Part shown: piece by piece, positions 41,192 through 51,298 of the stretch
How the letters are laid out: every line of letters starts with the position of its first letter
How positions within the stretch are numbered: position 1 is the first letter of the stretch
Assembly: GCF_000013625.1 (NCBI RefSeq)
Contig: NC_009659.1
Coordinates: 1,736,001-1,800,000 of the forward strand
DNA: 64,000 bases
Direction of reading: 5' to 3'
DNA from: Janthinobacterium sp. Marseille
Lineage (GTDB): Bacteria > Pseudomonadota > Gammaproteobacteria > Burkholderiales > Burkholderiaceae_D
The notes under the pieces: model-generated
What the model was told of the DNA's origin: nothing
The model's database searches: none
Seen by the model: the letters and a program-made list of their open reading frames with translations, nothing else
Made by a program: the position numbers and the translations under genes

Positions 41192-41749
41192 CTAGGCCTG
41201 ATCGTTATCCGGCTGGAAGCACCAGTGCCAGGGTTCGTAGATGAAGCCCAGGGTGTTATCGCGTGGGTAGGACAAGGTAAAGCCGAAGCGGCCAGCGTGC
41301 ACGCTTAACCAGCGAAAGGCTTCGGTGTCCTGGAACTCTTCTTCGGTCGCCATGCAACCCGGCGTATTGATATCAATCGCACGGCCGGTGTGATGTTCGC
41401 TATAGCCGGGCGGTGCGCTCAGGGTCAGGATTTTTTCCATAGGCATATAGCGGTCCAGCTTGTACTGGATGATTTCTATTTGCCTCTCTATCGAGCGGAA
41501 CGCCGATACCACTTCCAGCACCACACCGTCGCTTGCGGCGGCGGCTTTCATCGCGTGCCAGGCGCTTGCGGTGGCCGGTGTCATCTGAAATTCGCGACCT
41601 TGTGCGTCGCTTTCTGCGACCGTCAGTTCTTGGGCTTCGGCATAGAAGGGCAGGCGTTTCTCGGCGATTAATTCGAGCGAAATGCCGAGCTTGTCCAGTT
41701 CATGATGGATGCGCTCTTGATAGCTGAGGGATGAGAGATCGTGTTTCAT
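41192..41749 (-). CDS. VanY-type D-alanyl-D-alanine carboxypeptidase family protein
   Basis: A 185-residue zinc peptidase of the VanY/peptidase M15B family. Visible motifs are VVSAFRSIERQ (substrate-binding), GYSEHHTGRAIDI (zinc ligands His and Asp) and EPWHW (catalytic Glu and third zinc His). It would remove terminal D-Ala from peptidoglycan stem peptides. No signal peptide is visible, which is odd for a wall enzyme and suggests either a cytoplasmic muropeptide role or another route out. It lies 28 bases after the diguanylate cyclase gene and is probably co-transcribed with it. Confidence 0.88.
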   Translation of the reverse strand: MKHDLSSLSYQERIHHELDKLGISLELIAEKRLPFYAEAQELTVAESDAQGREFQMTPATASAWHAMKAAAASDGVVLEVVSAFRSIERQIEIIQYKLDRYMPMEKILTLSAPPGYSEHHTGRAIDINTPGCMATEEEFQDTEAFRWLSVHAGRFGFTLSYPRDNTLGFIYEPWHWCFQPDNDQA

Positions 41750-41777
41750 GCGTATGCGTATCGACGAAAGCTAAAGC

Positions 41778-43145
41778 TTACTCCGGAAGTCCGAGCTCTG
41801 CAGTCAGGGGCTTGCGGTCACGGCTGTGTTTTTCCTGATACATGGCCTGGTCGGCATGTTTCAGTAACTGTGCCTCATCTTCACCATGTTCGGGATAGTG
41901 CGCGATGCCTATGCTGGGCACAATATTGAGTACATGCTTATCGATGTTGAAGGCCGGCTGTAAAGCCTGGCGGATTTTTTCCGCTACCAGTGCAGCTTGC
42001 TGCGGCAATGGAATGAGCTGCAGCAGGATCACAAATTCATCGCCGCCGACGCGCGCCACCGTATCCGATTCGCGCAGGCATTGCTTCAGGCGGCGCGCAA
42101 CTTCTTGCAGCAATTGGTCGCCTACATGGTGGCCGAGCGTATCGTTGACCAGCTTGAATTTATCCAGGTCAAGGAACAGCAGGGACAGGCAGCCGCGTTC
42201 GCGACGTGCTTTCAGCAAGGCGACTTGCAGGCGGTCATACAGGAGGGCACGATTCGGCAGGGTCGTGAGCTGGTCATACTGCGCCATATATTGCAGGCGG
42301 GCCTGCATTTGCTGGCGCTCGATTGCGGTGGCGATCTGGGTCGAGACGAATTGCAGCAACTCCCTGTCCTGTTCGCCATAGCAGATGCCACCCGGATAAC
42401 TTTTGCATACCAGTACGCCTATCGTGCCTTTTTGCGACTTGAGCGGTACGCCCAGCCAGCATAAGGGCATGGTGGTCAGCGCGAGTCGCCGCTCATCGAC
42501 ATGCTCCTGCATGGTTTCAGGTGTCAGCAAAAGCGGCTGTCCGTCTTCGATGACGGCGGCGCAGAGTGTGGCAGCTGCCTTGCATGGTGCAGGCGTCGGT
42601 TCGTGTTCATCCACATGGTAAGGAAAACTCAGCTCGTCGCTTTCCTGATCGTATAGCGCAACGGCAAAATTATCGGCCGGCAGCAGGGTGCCGATGATTT
42701 GATGGATGTTTTGGAACAGGGTGCTCAAGTCTTCGGCGGTGGAGGCGGCTTCCGAAATCGAGTAAAGCACGGCGCGCATGGATTCGGCACGTTTGCGTTC
42801 GGTGACATCGCGCGCGACGCCGATGCGGACCTGGTCAGTAGGTGACCAGCGCGCCGACCACATGATGTAGGCGATCTGGCCGTCCTTGCGAATGTAGCGA
42901 TTTTCGAAATGCAGTTGCGGTTCACCGGCCATCACATACTTGACCGACTGGCGGGTGCGATCACGATCTTGCGGCACGACCATGTCGAACATGACGCGTC
43001 CCAGCATTTCCTGTGGCGTGTAACCGAAAATGCGTTCACAGGCAGCGCTGGCAAAGAGCACCCGGCCATCCACATCGACGGCAAAAACAGCATCCATCAA
43101 AAGATCTATAAAACTGGCGTTGGGTGTGTAAGGCGTCGTTTCCAT
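41778..43145 (-). CDS. PAS-GAF-GGDEF diguanylate cyclase
   Basis: A 455-residue signalling protein. A PAS domain covers about 10-125 (FIDLLMDAVFAVDVDGRVLFASAACERIFGYTPQEMLG). A GAF domain covers about 140-275 (PLCWLGVPLKSQKGTIGVLVC). A GGDEF domain covers about 290-450, with the active site GGDEF at 367-371. The product-inhibition I-site RxxD (RESD, 358-361) is present five residues before it. It is predicted to make cyclic-di-GMP and to be feedback-inhibited. There are no transmembrane helices, so it senses a cytoplasmic signal. Confidence 0.94.
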   Translation of the reverse strand: METTPYTPNASFIDLLMDAVFAVDVDGRVLFASAACERIFGYTPQEMLGRVMFDMVVPQDRDRTRQSVKYVMAGEPQLHFENRYIRKDGQIAYIMWSARWSPTDQVRIGVARDVTERKRAESMRAVLYSISEAASTAEDLSTLFQNIHQIIGTLLPADNFAVALYDQESDELSFPYHVDEHEPTPAPCKAAATLCAAVIEDGQPLLLTPETMQEHVDERRLALTTMPLCWLGVPLKSQKGTIGVLVCKSYPGGICYGEQDRELLQFVSTQIATAIERQQMQARLQYMAQYDQLTTLPNRALLYDRLQVALLKARRERGCLSLLFLDLDKFKLVNDTLGHHVGDQLLQEVARRLKQCLRESDTVARVGGDEFVILLQLIPLPQQAALVAEKIRQALQPAFNIDKHVLNIVPSIGIAHYPEHGEDEAQLLKHADQAMYQEKHSRDRKPLTAELGLPE

Positions 43146-43298
43146 CAGGGAAAGCTAATTCAACTGGATAGTATGAGTATGCCCGGATATCGGCCGGAAT
43201 GGCAGGCAGGCGACGCTTATACACGGAATAAAGTTAACAGATGCACGTATTTTGAAGCGGGTGATATTTGTCTGCGCACAGTAGCGTGGGCGGGGCAA

Positions 43299-44216
43299 TT
43301 AAAGTTTGTTGCGTGCGTCCGTGTGCGGCTGGTCGTTGGCAACCAGATAGTCGACCAATTGACGTGCATGGGTGGATAGCGTGTCCCATGCGCGTATGCA
43401 AATGCGCAGTTCGCGCGTGGCCCAGGCATCTTCCAGTGCCACCATATGCACCGGTAGCTCCCGTATGTGGCGCAAGGCCGCGGCTTCCGGCAACATCGCG
43501 ATGCCGGCCTGTTCCGCCACCAGCTGCGCAATCGCATAAAAGCTGGGCGCACGCACCCGTACCCGCAACGGTCGCGAGTTCTGCACCGCCATTTCTTCGA
43601 TGAAGCGTTGCATCGCGCGCTCGGGCGGCAGGCAAACGAAGGCAAAACCCAGTGCATCTTTCAATTGCACCGACGGTCGCTCGGCCAGCGCATGCCCGCT
43701 TGGTACCAGCAAGACCAGCTTGTCATGGCGGAAGGGCAAGGGAATCACATCGCTGGTGGCCAGGTTGCCGTCGAGCACGCCGACCTCGACTTCACCTGAT
43801 TGCACCGCCAGCAATACATCCGCGCTTTTATGCTCGACCAATTGCAGGTCGATTTCCGGATAGTCGGCGAGGAAGGGCCCGAGTGCGGCCGGCAGGAAGG
43901 TGCTGTTGGCAACCGTGGTGCCGGCCAGTCGCAAGGTAATCCGACGTTGCCCGGTGAGGTCGCGCAGTGTGTCTTTCAGGTTTTCCGTCTCCAGCAATAC
44001 ATGGCGCGCCCGGTCCAGCACCAGGCGACCGGCCGGCGTCAGGTGCATGCCTTCGGCAGAACGCTGGAACAGGGTGAGGCCGCTGCGTTGCTCGAAATGA
44101 CGCAGGCGATTGCTGGCAGCCGATAAAGCGATGGGAAAGGAAGCCGCAGCCTTGCTCAGGCTACCGGCGTCGGCGATCGCTACCAGCAGGCGTAGATCTA
44201 TGAGGTCGAAGTGCAT
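43299..44216 (-). CDS. LysR-family transcriptional regulator
   Basis: A 305-residue LysR protein. The HTH at 4-62 reads LIDLRLLVAIADAGSLSKAAASFPIALSAASNRLRHFEQRSGLTLFQRSAEGMHLTPAG, and a periplasmic-binding-like effector domain starts at about 92. It diverges from the EamA transporter, and the 95-bp gap has an extended inverted repeat (44225-44282). It is therefore the likely regulator of that exporter. Confidence 0.92.
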   Translation of the reverse strand: MHFDLIDLRLLVAIADAGSLSKAAASFPIALSAASNRLRHFEQRSGLTLFQRSAEGMHLTPAGRLVLDRARHVLLETENLKDTLRDLTGQRRITLRLAGTTVANSTFLPAALGPFLADYPEIDLQLVEHKSADVLLAVQSGEVEVGVLDGNLATSDVIPLPFRHDKLVLLVPSGHALAERPSVQLKDALGFAFVCLPPERAMQRFIEEMAVQNSRPLRVRVRAPSFYAIAQLVAEQAGIAMLPEAAALRHIRELPVHMVALEDAWATRELRICIRAWDTLSTHARQLVDYLVANDQPHTDARNKL

Positions 44217-44224
44217 GCTTTCTC

Positions 44225-44282
44225 CTGGCGAGAAGCCTAACTTGCTGAAATAAGCATTTTAGCCTGCTTCTCTTCGCGCCAG
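44225..44282. promoter_or_regulatory. Inverted repeat between LysR and EamA genes, possible LysR site
   Basis: CTGGCG and AGAAGC at 44225-44236 are mirrored by GCTTCT at 44266-44271 and CGCCAG at 44277-44282. An inner TTGCT-GAAAT-AAGCA lies between. This symmetrical arrangement in a 95-bp divergent gap suits LysR tetramer binding. Confidence 0.4.
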
Positions 44283-44311
44283 AATAAGGAATCTCATGGA
44301 ATCCCTTCACG

Positions 44312-45268
44312 ATGAAATCCTTTAACTTGTCATTCAAGCAATGGGCTGCAGACGGCCGCCTGTATGCGATCCTGGCCGCAGCCGGTTTCAGCCTCAAGGC
44401 AATTTTTGTCAAATTGGGCTATGCCGCGGGTCCGGTCGATGCCTTGACCTTGCTTACCTTGCGCATGGGCCTGGCGCTGCCTTTGTTTGCCTGGCTGGTG
44501 TGGCTGAGTCGCGATCCGCAAGCGGAACGCCTGACGGTGATGGATGGCTTGCGCATTTGTTTATTGGGTATGGTCGGCTATTACCTGTCGAGCCTGTTCG
44601 ATTTCTATGGGCTGGAATACATCAGCGCCGGACTTGAGCGCCTGATCCTCTATCTTTACCCGACCATGGTGCTGGTATTCCAGGCGATTGCTTCACGTCG
44701 CCGTCCATCGTCACGCGTGGTGCAGGCGATGGCGATTTGCTACCTCGGCCTCGGCATTGCTTTCATCCACGACGTGGGTATGACCGAACACAGTGCGCAG
44801 GTAATAAAAGGAGCGGCATGGGTCTTTGCCAGTGCCGTTACCTATGCCTTTTATTACCTTGGCACCGGAGCGATGGTGCATAGGCTCGGCTCGATGCGCC
44901 TGGCCGGCTTGGCCGGCAGCGCATCTTCAATCTTCGTCATCATGCATTTTGCGTTTAGCGGCAATGTGTCTGACTTGCCGGCTTTACCGTCTGCAGTCTG
45001 GCTCAACGCCGGTTTGATGGCGGTAGTGTCGACAGTGCTGCCGGTCTATTGGCTGGCTTTGGCAGTGCAGCGCATGGGTGCAACGCAGGCTGCGGCAGTG
45101 GGCAGCCTCGGTCCGGTGCTGACGGTATTGGCATCCTGGGTATTACTGAGCGAGCCGATTTCTGCATTCCAGTTGGGTGGCCTGGCGCTTGTCATGTTTG
45201 GCGTATCGCGGCTCAAGCCGAAAGCTGCAAAAACGGAAGTGAGTGCCGATGCTGCGGTGGCTAAATAA
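44312..45268 (+). CDS. EamA/DMT family transporter
   Basis: A 318-residue drug/metabolite transporter with about ten hydrophobic helices arranged as two EamA repeats. The first repeat holds GFSLKAIFVKLGYAAGPVDALTLLTLRMGLALP and YISAGLERLILYLYPTMVLVF. The second holds VSTVLPVYWLALAVQRMGATQAAAVGSLGPVLTVLASWVLLSE. It probably exports an amino acid or other metabolite. The stop codon directly abuts the stop of the convergent GNAT gene. Confidence 0.9.
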   Translation: MKSFNLSFKQWAADGRLYAILAAAGFSLKAIFVKLGYAAGPVDALTLLTLRMGLALPLFAWLVWLSRDPQAERLTVMDGLRICLLGMVGYYLSSLFDFYGLEYISAGLERLILYLYPTMVLVFQAIASRRRPSSRVVQAMAICYLGLGIAFIHDVGMTEHSAQVIKGAAWVFASAVTYAFYYLGTGAMVHRLGSMRLAGLAGSASSIFVIMHFAFSGNVSDLPALPSAVWLNAGLMAVVSTVLPVYWLALAVQRMGATQAAAVGSLGPVLTVLASWVLLSEPISAFQLGGLALVMFGVSRLKPKAAKTEVSADAAVAK

Positions 45269-45703
45269 TCAGGCGTTGGCGTCACCGGAGTGGATGAAGG
45301 AGTAGCGATCAATATCTGTGCGCTTGTGCCAGCCTTGATGTTCCCAAAAGGCTGCACCGGCTTCGTTGGTCTTGAGCACATCGATATGGGATTTGTGTAT
45401 GCCGATTTGCTCGAGTGCAGCGAGGCAGCTTTCAAGCAAGGCATGGGCTATACCTTTTCCCCGTTGCTGCGGATGCACCAGTAAATGCTGCAGATAGCCG
45501 CGACGGCCATCGTGGCCGGACATGATGCAGCCGATGATGTTCCGGTCAATGCAGGCGACGAAACTGAGGCCGGGATTGCGTTCCAGGTAACGTGCAGTGT
45601 TTTCCCGCGAGTCGGCATCGCGCAGGCTGATGCCGGGAGTTTCTTGCATCAGGGTGGCGACTGAGTCGTAGTCGCCTATTTGCATAGTACGAATGGAAAA
45701 CAT
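45269..45703 (-). CDS. GNAT-family N-acetyltransferase
   Basis: A 144-residue acetyltransferase with acetyl-CoA motif A HLLVHPQQRGKGIAHALLESCL (Q/RxxGxG/A) and an N-terminal IRTMQIGDYDSVATLM strand-helix, as in RimI-like GNATs. The substrate is unknown. It begins 53 bp after the deaminase gene and shares its strand. The ends of this gene and of the EamA gene touch without a gap. Confidence 0.88.
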   Translation of the reverse strand: MFSIRTMQIGDYDSVATLMQETPGISLRDADSRENTARYLERNPGLSFVACIDRNIIGCIMSGHDGRRGYLQHLLVHPQQRGKGIAHALLESCLAALEQIGIHKSHIDVLKTNEAGAAFWEHQGWHKRTDIDRYSFIHSGDANA

Positions 45704-45756
45704 ATAAATCTGTTGTGTTGTGACGATAGGGCGTGGTGCAAGGGTGAATGCAGGGC

Positions 45757-47690
<1,934 letters not shown>

Positions 47691-47781
47691 AGCGGCATAT
47701 CTTAAAGGAAAAAACGCGCAATTTTTTGCCAGGGAATCGAACTGCGTTATGATGCGTGCCAAAGAAACCAAGAGGTGACAC

Positions 47782-48369
47782 GTGAAATTCAAGATGGCTC
47801 AAAATTCGATCTTTGCCTTGTTGCTGCGCTCGCCGTGGTGGGTGAGCGGCGGCATCGCACTGGTAATCGCGTTGATTGCGGTGGCAATTGTTCCCAGACA
47901 GTATGTGATTTACGGCATCTTTACCGGCATGCCTTTCATGATTGTTAGCGTGATTGCCTTGCGCCGCCAATGGGGCAAGCCGAGCCAGGCGCGCGTAGCC
48001 GAAATCCTGAAAACAGTCCGTGCCATGGCGTGGCGTGATTTTTCGGTGGAAATCGAAAATGCGCTGAAGCGTGACGGCTTTGAAGTGACACGTATCGATT
48101 TGCCGGAAGCGGATTTCTCGATTAGCAGCCAGGGTCGTACTGCATTGGTTAGCTGCAAACGCTGGAAAGCGGCAAGTACCGGCGTCGAGCCTTTACGTGA
48201 GCTGGTCAAAGCCAAGGAAGCACGCGGTGCGCATGATTGCTTTTATATTACGTCCGGCGACTTCACGCAAAATGCCATGCAATTTGCAGTTGAAAACAAG
48301 ATGCGCCTGGTACATGGCGAAGGACTCGCCAAATTGCTGCGCAAGATGAAAACAGAGAAGGCCGCCTAG
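47782..48369 (+). CDS. Membrane-anchored Mrr-like restriction endonuclease-fold protein
   Basis: A 195-residue protein with two N-terminal transmembrane helices (about 19-37 and 41-60) and a soluble C-terminal domain of the Mrr-catalytic type (about 80-185). It has FSVEIENALKRDGFEVTRIDLPEADFSI and ALVSCKRWKAASTGVEPLREL. The likely active-site residues are Asp111 and Lys126 in SCKR; the usual Gln or Glu two residues before the Lys is Ser here. Similar small proteins are common in betaproteobacteria. Whether it cuts DNA is unknown. There is no methylase nearby. It is divergent from the AadA-like gene. Confidence 0.8.
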   Translation: MKFKMAQNSIFALLLRSPWWVSGGIALVIALIAVAIVPRQYVIYGIFTGMPFMIVSVIALRRQWGKPSQARVAEILKTVRAMAWRDFSVEIENALKRDGFEVTRIDLPEADFSISSQGRTALVSCKRWKAASTGVEPLRELVKAKEARGAHDCFYITSGDFTQNAMQFAVENKMRLVHGEGLAKLLRKMKTEKAA

Positions 48370-48379
48370 CCGTTCTGCA

Positions 48380-48402
48380 GACGCGGGTTCGATTCCCGCG
48401 TC
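48380..48402 (+). other. tRNA T-arm-like hairpin, possible tRNA relic
   Basis: GACGCGGG-TTCGATT-CCCGCGTC has the invariant T-loop sequence TTCGATT with a GCGGG/CCCGC stem, as in the T-arm of a tRNA or tmRNA. It starts ten bases past the stop of the Mrr-like gene. No D-arm, anticodon arm or CCA end can be built around it, so it is not a working tRNA. It may be a tRNA fragment left by integration or a chance hairpin. The stem is extended to eight pairs, more than a T-arm needs. Confidence 0.35.
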
Positions 48403-48411
48403 CCTCTGTAT

Positions 48412-48436
48412 AACCCGGCCTTGAGCCGGGTTTTTG
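48412..48436 (+). terminator. Rho-independent terminator
   Basis: AACCCGGC-CTTGA-GCCGGGTT followed by a T run, after the Mrr-like gene and the T-arm-like hairpin. Confidence 0.85.
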
Positions 48437-48488
48437 CATTCTGGAAAGTGGTTCTTGGTAGAAGGGATTTGCCGGCAATCGAATAAAT

Positions 48489-48505
48489 ATATCATATTAT
48501 GATAT
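48489..48505. promoter_or_regulatory. Putative MarR operator
   Basis: ATATCATA-T-TATGATAT is a perfect 17-bp palindrome, 41 bases before the MarR start codon. Its size and symmetry suit MarR dimers, which usually repress their own operon. It would also control the ClC gene downstream. Confidence 0.65.
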
Positions 48506-48546
48506 TATTTGCGACTTCCAATCCCTGACGCCAGCCACCGCCTGGC

Positions 48547-48993
48547 ATGGCCCGCCACATGAGTAAATCCGCAGCACTGGAACAAGCCGATTTCGAGGCA
48601 TTGTCCGAATTCCGATATCAATTGCGCCGCTTCCTCAAGTTCAGTGAAGACGCTGCACAAAGTGCCGGCCTCACGCCTTTGCACTATTTGGTGCTCCTGC
48701 ACATCAAGGGTTTCCCGGGGCAGGACTGGGCGACGATAGGGCAGTTGGCCGAACGTTTACAGATCCAGCACCATGGTGCGGTTGCTTTGATATCACGCTG
48801 TGAAAAAGCCGGACTGGTCACGCGCAGTCCCGGCATACACGATAAGCGGCAAGTCTGCGTGCGACTGACTGCCGTGGGCGAAAAGAACCTGCGCCATCTG
48901 GCGGAGCTGCATCGCAATGAGCTGCGATCACTGTCGAATGTGTTCAAGGTGGCGCGCATTTCTGCATTCAACGATAGCGAAGGCGAGGCTTGA
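48547..48993 (+). CDS. MarR-family transcriptional regulator
   Basis: A 148-residue winged-helix regulator. The MarR core reads GLTPLHYLVLLHIKGFPGQDWATIGQLAERLQIQHHGAVALISRCEKAGLVTRSPGIHDKRQVCVRLTAVG, with the DKR wing motif. A second in-frame ATG four codons in is an alternative start. Only two bases separate its stop from the start of the ClC channel gene, so they form an operon. A palindrome upstream is a good candidate for autoregulation. Confidence 0.92.
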   Translation: MARHMSKSAALEQADFEALSEFRYQLRRFLKFSEDAAQSAGLTPLHYLVLLHIKGFPGQDWATIGQLAERLQIQHHGAVALISRCEKAGLVTRSPGIHDKRQVCVRLTAVGEKNLRHLAELHRNELRSLSNVFKVARISAFNDSEGEA

Positions 48994-48995
48994 AC

Positions 48996-50738
48996 ATGCG
49001 TGCGCATCAACGTGACTTTTCCCTGGATAAACGGATCCTGCTGTTATGCGCGATAGCGATTGTGATCGGTGCCATCAGCACCGTCGCCGCTTACCTGCTG
49101 CTCAATTCGATCCACTTCTTCACCAATCTGTTTTTCTTCCAGACCTTTTCTTTTGCCGACAGCTCGCCGGCCACTCACACGCTGGGCGTATGGGTGATTG
49201 CGCTGCCGGTACTTGGTGGCCTGATCGCCGGGCTGATTGCGCGCTATGGTTCGGATAAGGTACGTGGCCACGGTATCCCGGAAGCGATAGAAGCCATCCT
49301 GTTCCGCAAAAGCCAGATGTCGCCCAAGGTGGCGGTGCTCAAGCCTTTGACTTCCGGCATCGTGATCGGTAGCGGCGGCCCTTTCGGTGCCGAAGGTCCC
49401 ATCATCATGACCGGCGGTGCAATCGGTTCCTTGATTGCACAAAACTTTTCCGTCAGTGCGGCGGAACGTAAAACCCTGCTGGTGGCAGGTGCCACTGCCG
49501 GTATGACAGCGGTGTTCGGTACACCGGTGGCGGCGGTGTTATTGGCAGTGGAGTTACTCCTGTTTGAATGGCGGCCACGCAGTTTATTGCCGGTGATACT
49601 GGCTTGTGCCGTCGCTGCATTTTGCCGTCCACTCTTGCTGGAGTCCGGGCCGCTGTTTCCACTGCATACCGCGCCGGTCGGGATGGCGGCCTTTGCAATT
49701 TGCATCGTGGCCGGATTGGCGAGTGGTATGTTATCGGCCGGCATGTCGCTGGCCTTGTATCGCGTCGAAGACTGGTTTGGCAAATTGCCGCTGCACTGGA
49801 TGTGGTGGCCTGCGATAGGCGGACTGGTGGTCGGGATCGGTGGCTACTTCCAGCCACGCGCATTGGGTGTCGGCTATGACGTGATCTCGGACTTGCTGAA
49901 TAATCACATCGCGCTCTCGGTCGCCTTGTCGCTCTTGCTGGTCAAGGCGGTGATCTGGGTGGTGGCGCTGGGTTCCGGCACATCCGGCGGCGTGCTTGCC
50001 CCCTTGCTGATGCTGGGTGCCGGACTTGGTGCGGTGATCGCGCACCTGGTGCCGGGGAGTGATCCTACTTTGTGGCCGCTGGTGTGCATGGCCGCGGTGC
50101 TGGCAGGTGTATTGGGCGCACCGTTGACGGCCGCCATCTTTGCGCTGGGACTGACCGGTGATTTCAATGCCCTGTTGCCCTTGTTGCTGGCGACCGGTGT
50201 CTCTTACGGCTTTACCGTGTTGCTGATGCGACGTTCCATCATGACGGAAAAAATCGCGCGACGTGGTTTGCATATTTACCGTGAGTACAGCGTCGATCCG
50301 CAAGAGCGTGCCTTTGTCGGTGATGTGATGACGACTGACATCGTGAGTATTGCCGCCGGACTGACCCTGCATGAAACGGCGCAGCAATACTTTGGCAGCG
50401 AACAACGGCACCGCAGTTTCCCGGTCATCGATCAGCACGGTGCCTTGCTCGGCATGCTGGAGCGTGAGTCTTTATTGCACCACATTGCCTTGCACGGCGG
50501 TGATCAACAGCTGGCAAGTATTCTGGATAGCGCGCATATGCAATTGGCACTGCCGACCGAAACCTGCCAAGTGGTCGGTCGCCGCATGGCGATCCAGCAT
50601 GCGGAACGCCTAGCGGTGGTGGCGGACAAGGAGTCCCGCCGCTTGTTGGGAATTATCAGTCGCAGCGATTTGCTGAAGCCGGCACATACGGCTTTCCATG
50701 AAGAACATGTGCGCGAGCGCCTGTTCCGTTCTTCCTGA
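48996..50738 (+). CDS. ClC-family chloride channel/transporter with CBS domains
   Basis: A 580-residue membrane protein. The ClC core (about 15-425) has GHGIPEAIEAIL, with His at the usual Ser of GSGIP. GSGGPFGAEGP follows, with the gating Glu in GAEGP, then GSGTSGGVLAPLLMLGAGLG. Two CBS domains follow (about 450-570; VGDVMTTDIVSIAAGLTLHETAQQYF and LLGIISRSDLL). It moves chloride or similar anions, perhaps with proton exchange, and the CBS pair may sense nucleotides. I start at the ATG at 48996 after GAGG. It ends at the terminator at 50755. Confidence 0.93.
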   Translation: MRAHQRDFSLDKRILLLCAIAIVIGAISTVAAYLLLNSIHFFTNLFFFQTFSFADSSPATHTLGVWVIALPVLGGLIAGLIARYGSDKVRGHGIPEAIEAILFRKSQMSPKVAVLKPLTSGIVIGSGGPFGAEGPIIMTGGAIGSLIAQNFSVSAAERKTLLVAGATAGMTAVFGTPVAAVLLAVELLLFEWRPRSLLPVILACAVAAFCRPLLLESGPLFPLHTAPVGMAAFAICIVAGLASGMLSAGMSLALYRVEDWFGKLPLHWMWWPAIGGLVVGIGGYFQPRALGVGYDVISDLLNNHIALSVALSLLLVKAVIWVVALGSGTSGGVLAPLLMLGAGLGAVIAHLVPGSDPTLWPLVCMAAVLAGVLGAPLTAAIFALGLTGDFNALLPLLLATGVSYGFTVLLMRRSIMTEKIARRGLHIYREYSVDPQERAFVGDVMTTDIVSIAAGLTLHETAQQYFGSEQRHRSFPVIDQHGALLGMLERESLLHHIALHGGDQQLASILDSAHMQLALPTETCQVVGRRMAIQHAERLAVVADKESRRLLGIISRSDLLKPAHTAFHEEHVRERLFRSS

Positions 50739-50754
50739 TCCGGTTCCAGCCAAT

Positions 50755-50795
50755 AAAAAACGGCAAGCAGTGAAAAGCTGCTTGCCGTTTTTTTT
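50755..50795. terminator. Bidirectional Rho-independent terminator
   Basis: AAAAAACGGCAAGCAG-N7-CTGCTTGCCGTTTTTT lies between the convergent ClC and PAS genes, with T runs on both strands. Confidence 0.9.
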
Positions 50796-50807
50796 GCGCG
50801 TCGGAAT

Positions 50808-51263
50808 TTAACTCTTTTCCGCCACTGCTTTTTCCAGTTCGGCGATGCGCAGGCGCTGGGCCCGGTCATTAGCCTGGCGTTCGGTGATGTCGCGCGCGAC
50901 GGCCAGTGCCCCCAGTATTTTGCCGGCTTCGTCTTTTACAAAGCCGAAGCTCATGTCGACGTAGATACGCGTGCCGTCCTTATGCATTGAACGGGTGGTC
51001 AGGACCTTGTCCGCATACTTCATCTGGCCGGACGACATCGCATGGTTAAAGCCATTGTTATGGCCTTGCAACAGTTGCTCGGGGATGATGATATCCAGCG
51101 GGCCGCCAATCACGTCTTCCGCCTTATGGCCGAAAATCCTTTCCGCGCCGCTGTTCCAGATACGGATCGCGCCTTCCTGGTCGGCGAAGATGATGGCATC
51201 GGGTGCCTGGTCTACGATGGCTTTGGATAAAGCCAGGTTGACAGCGTCATTGGTACTTTGCAT
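50808..51263 (-). CDS. Single-domain PAS protein
   Basis: A 151-residue cytoplasmic protein. One PAS domain (about 15-130: DQAPDAIIFADQEGAIRIWNSGAERIFGHKAEDVIG to GFVKDEAGKILGALAVARDITERQ) is followed by a short helix. The shape resembles PAS sensor proteins that bind haem or flavin, but no binding residue is certain. There is no output domain, so it must act on a partner. It starts 35 bp after the HPP-CBS gene and is probably in its operon. Confidence 0.88.
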   Translation of the reverse strand: MQSTNDAVNLALSKAIVDQAPDAIIFADQEGAIRIWNSGAERIFGHKAEDVIGGPLDIIIPEQLLQGHNNGFNHAMSSGQMKYADKVLTTRSMHKDGTRIYVDMSFGFVKDEAGKILGALAVARDITERQANDRAQRLRIAELEKAVAEKS

Positions 51264-51298
51264 TGTTTCTCCTCGTTGGCAGCTGCGGCTACAGAAAA

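Noticed and set aside
48371..48410. A complete tRNA gene
   Set aside because: Only a T-arm-like hairpin can be folded; no D-arm, anticodon arm or CCA end is present.
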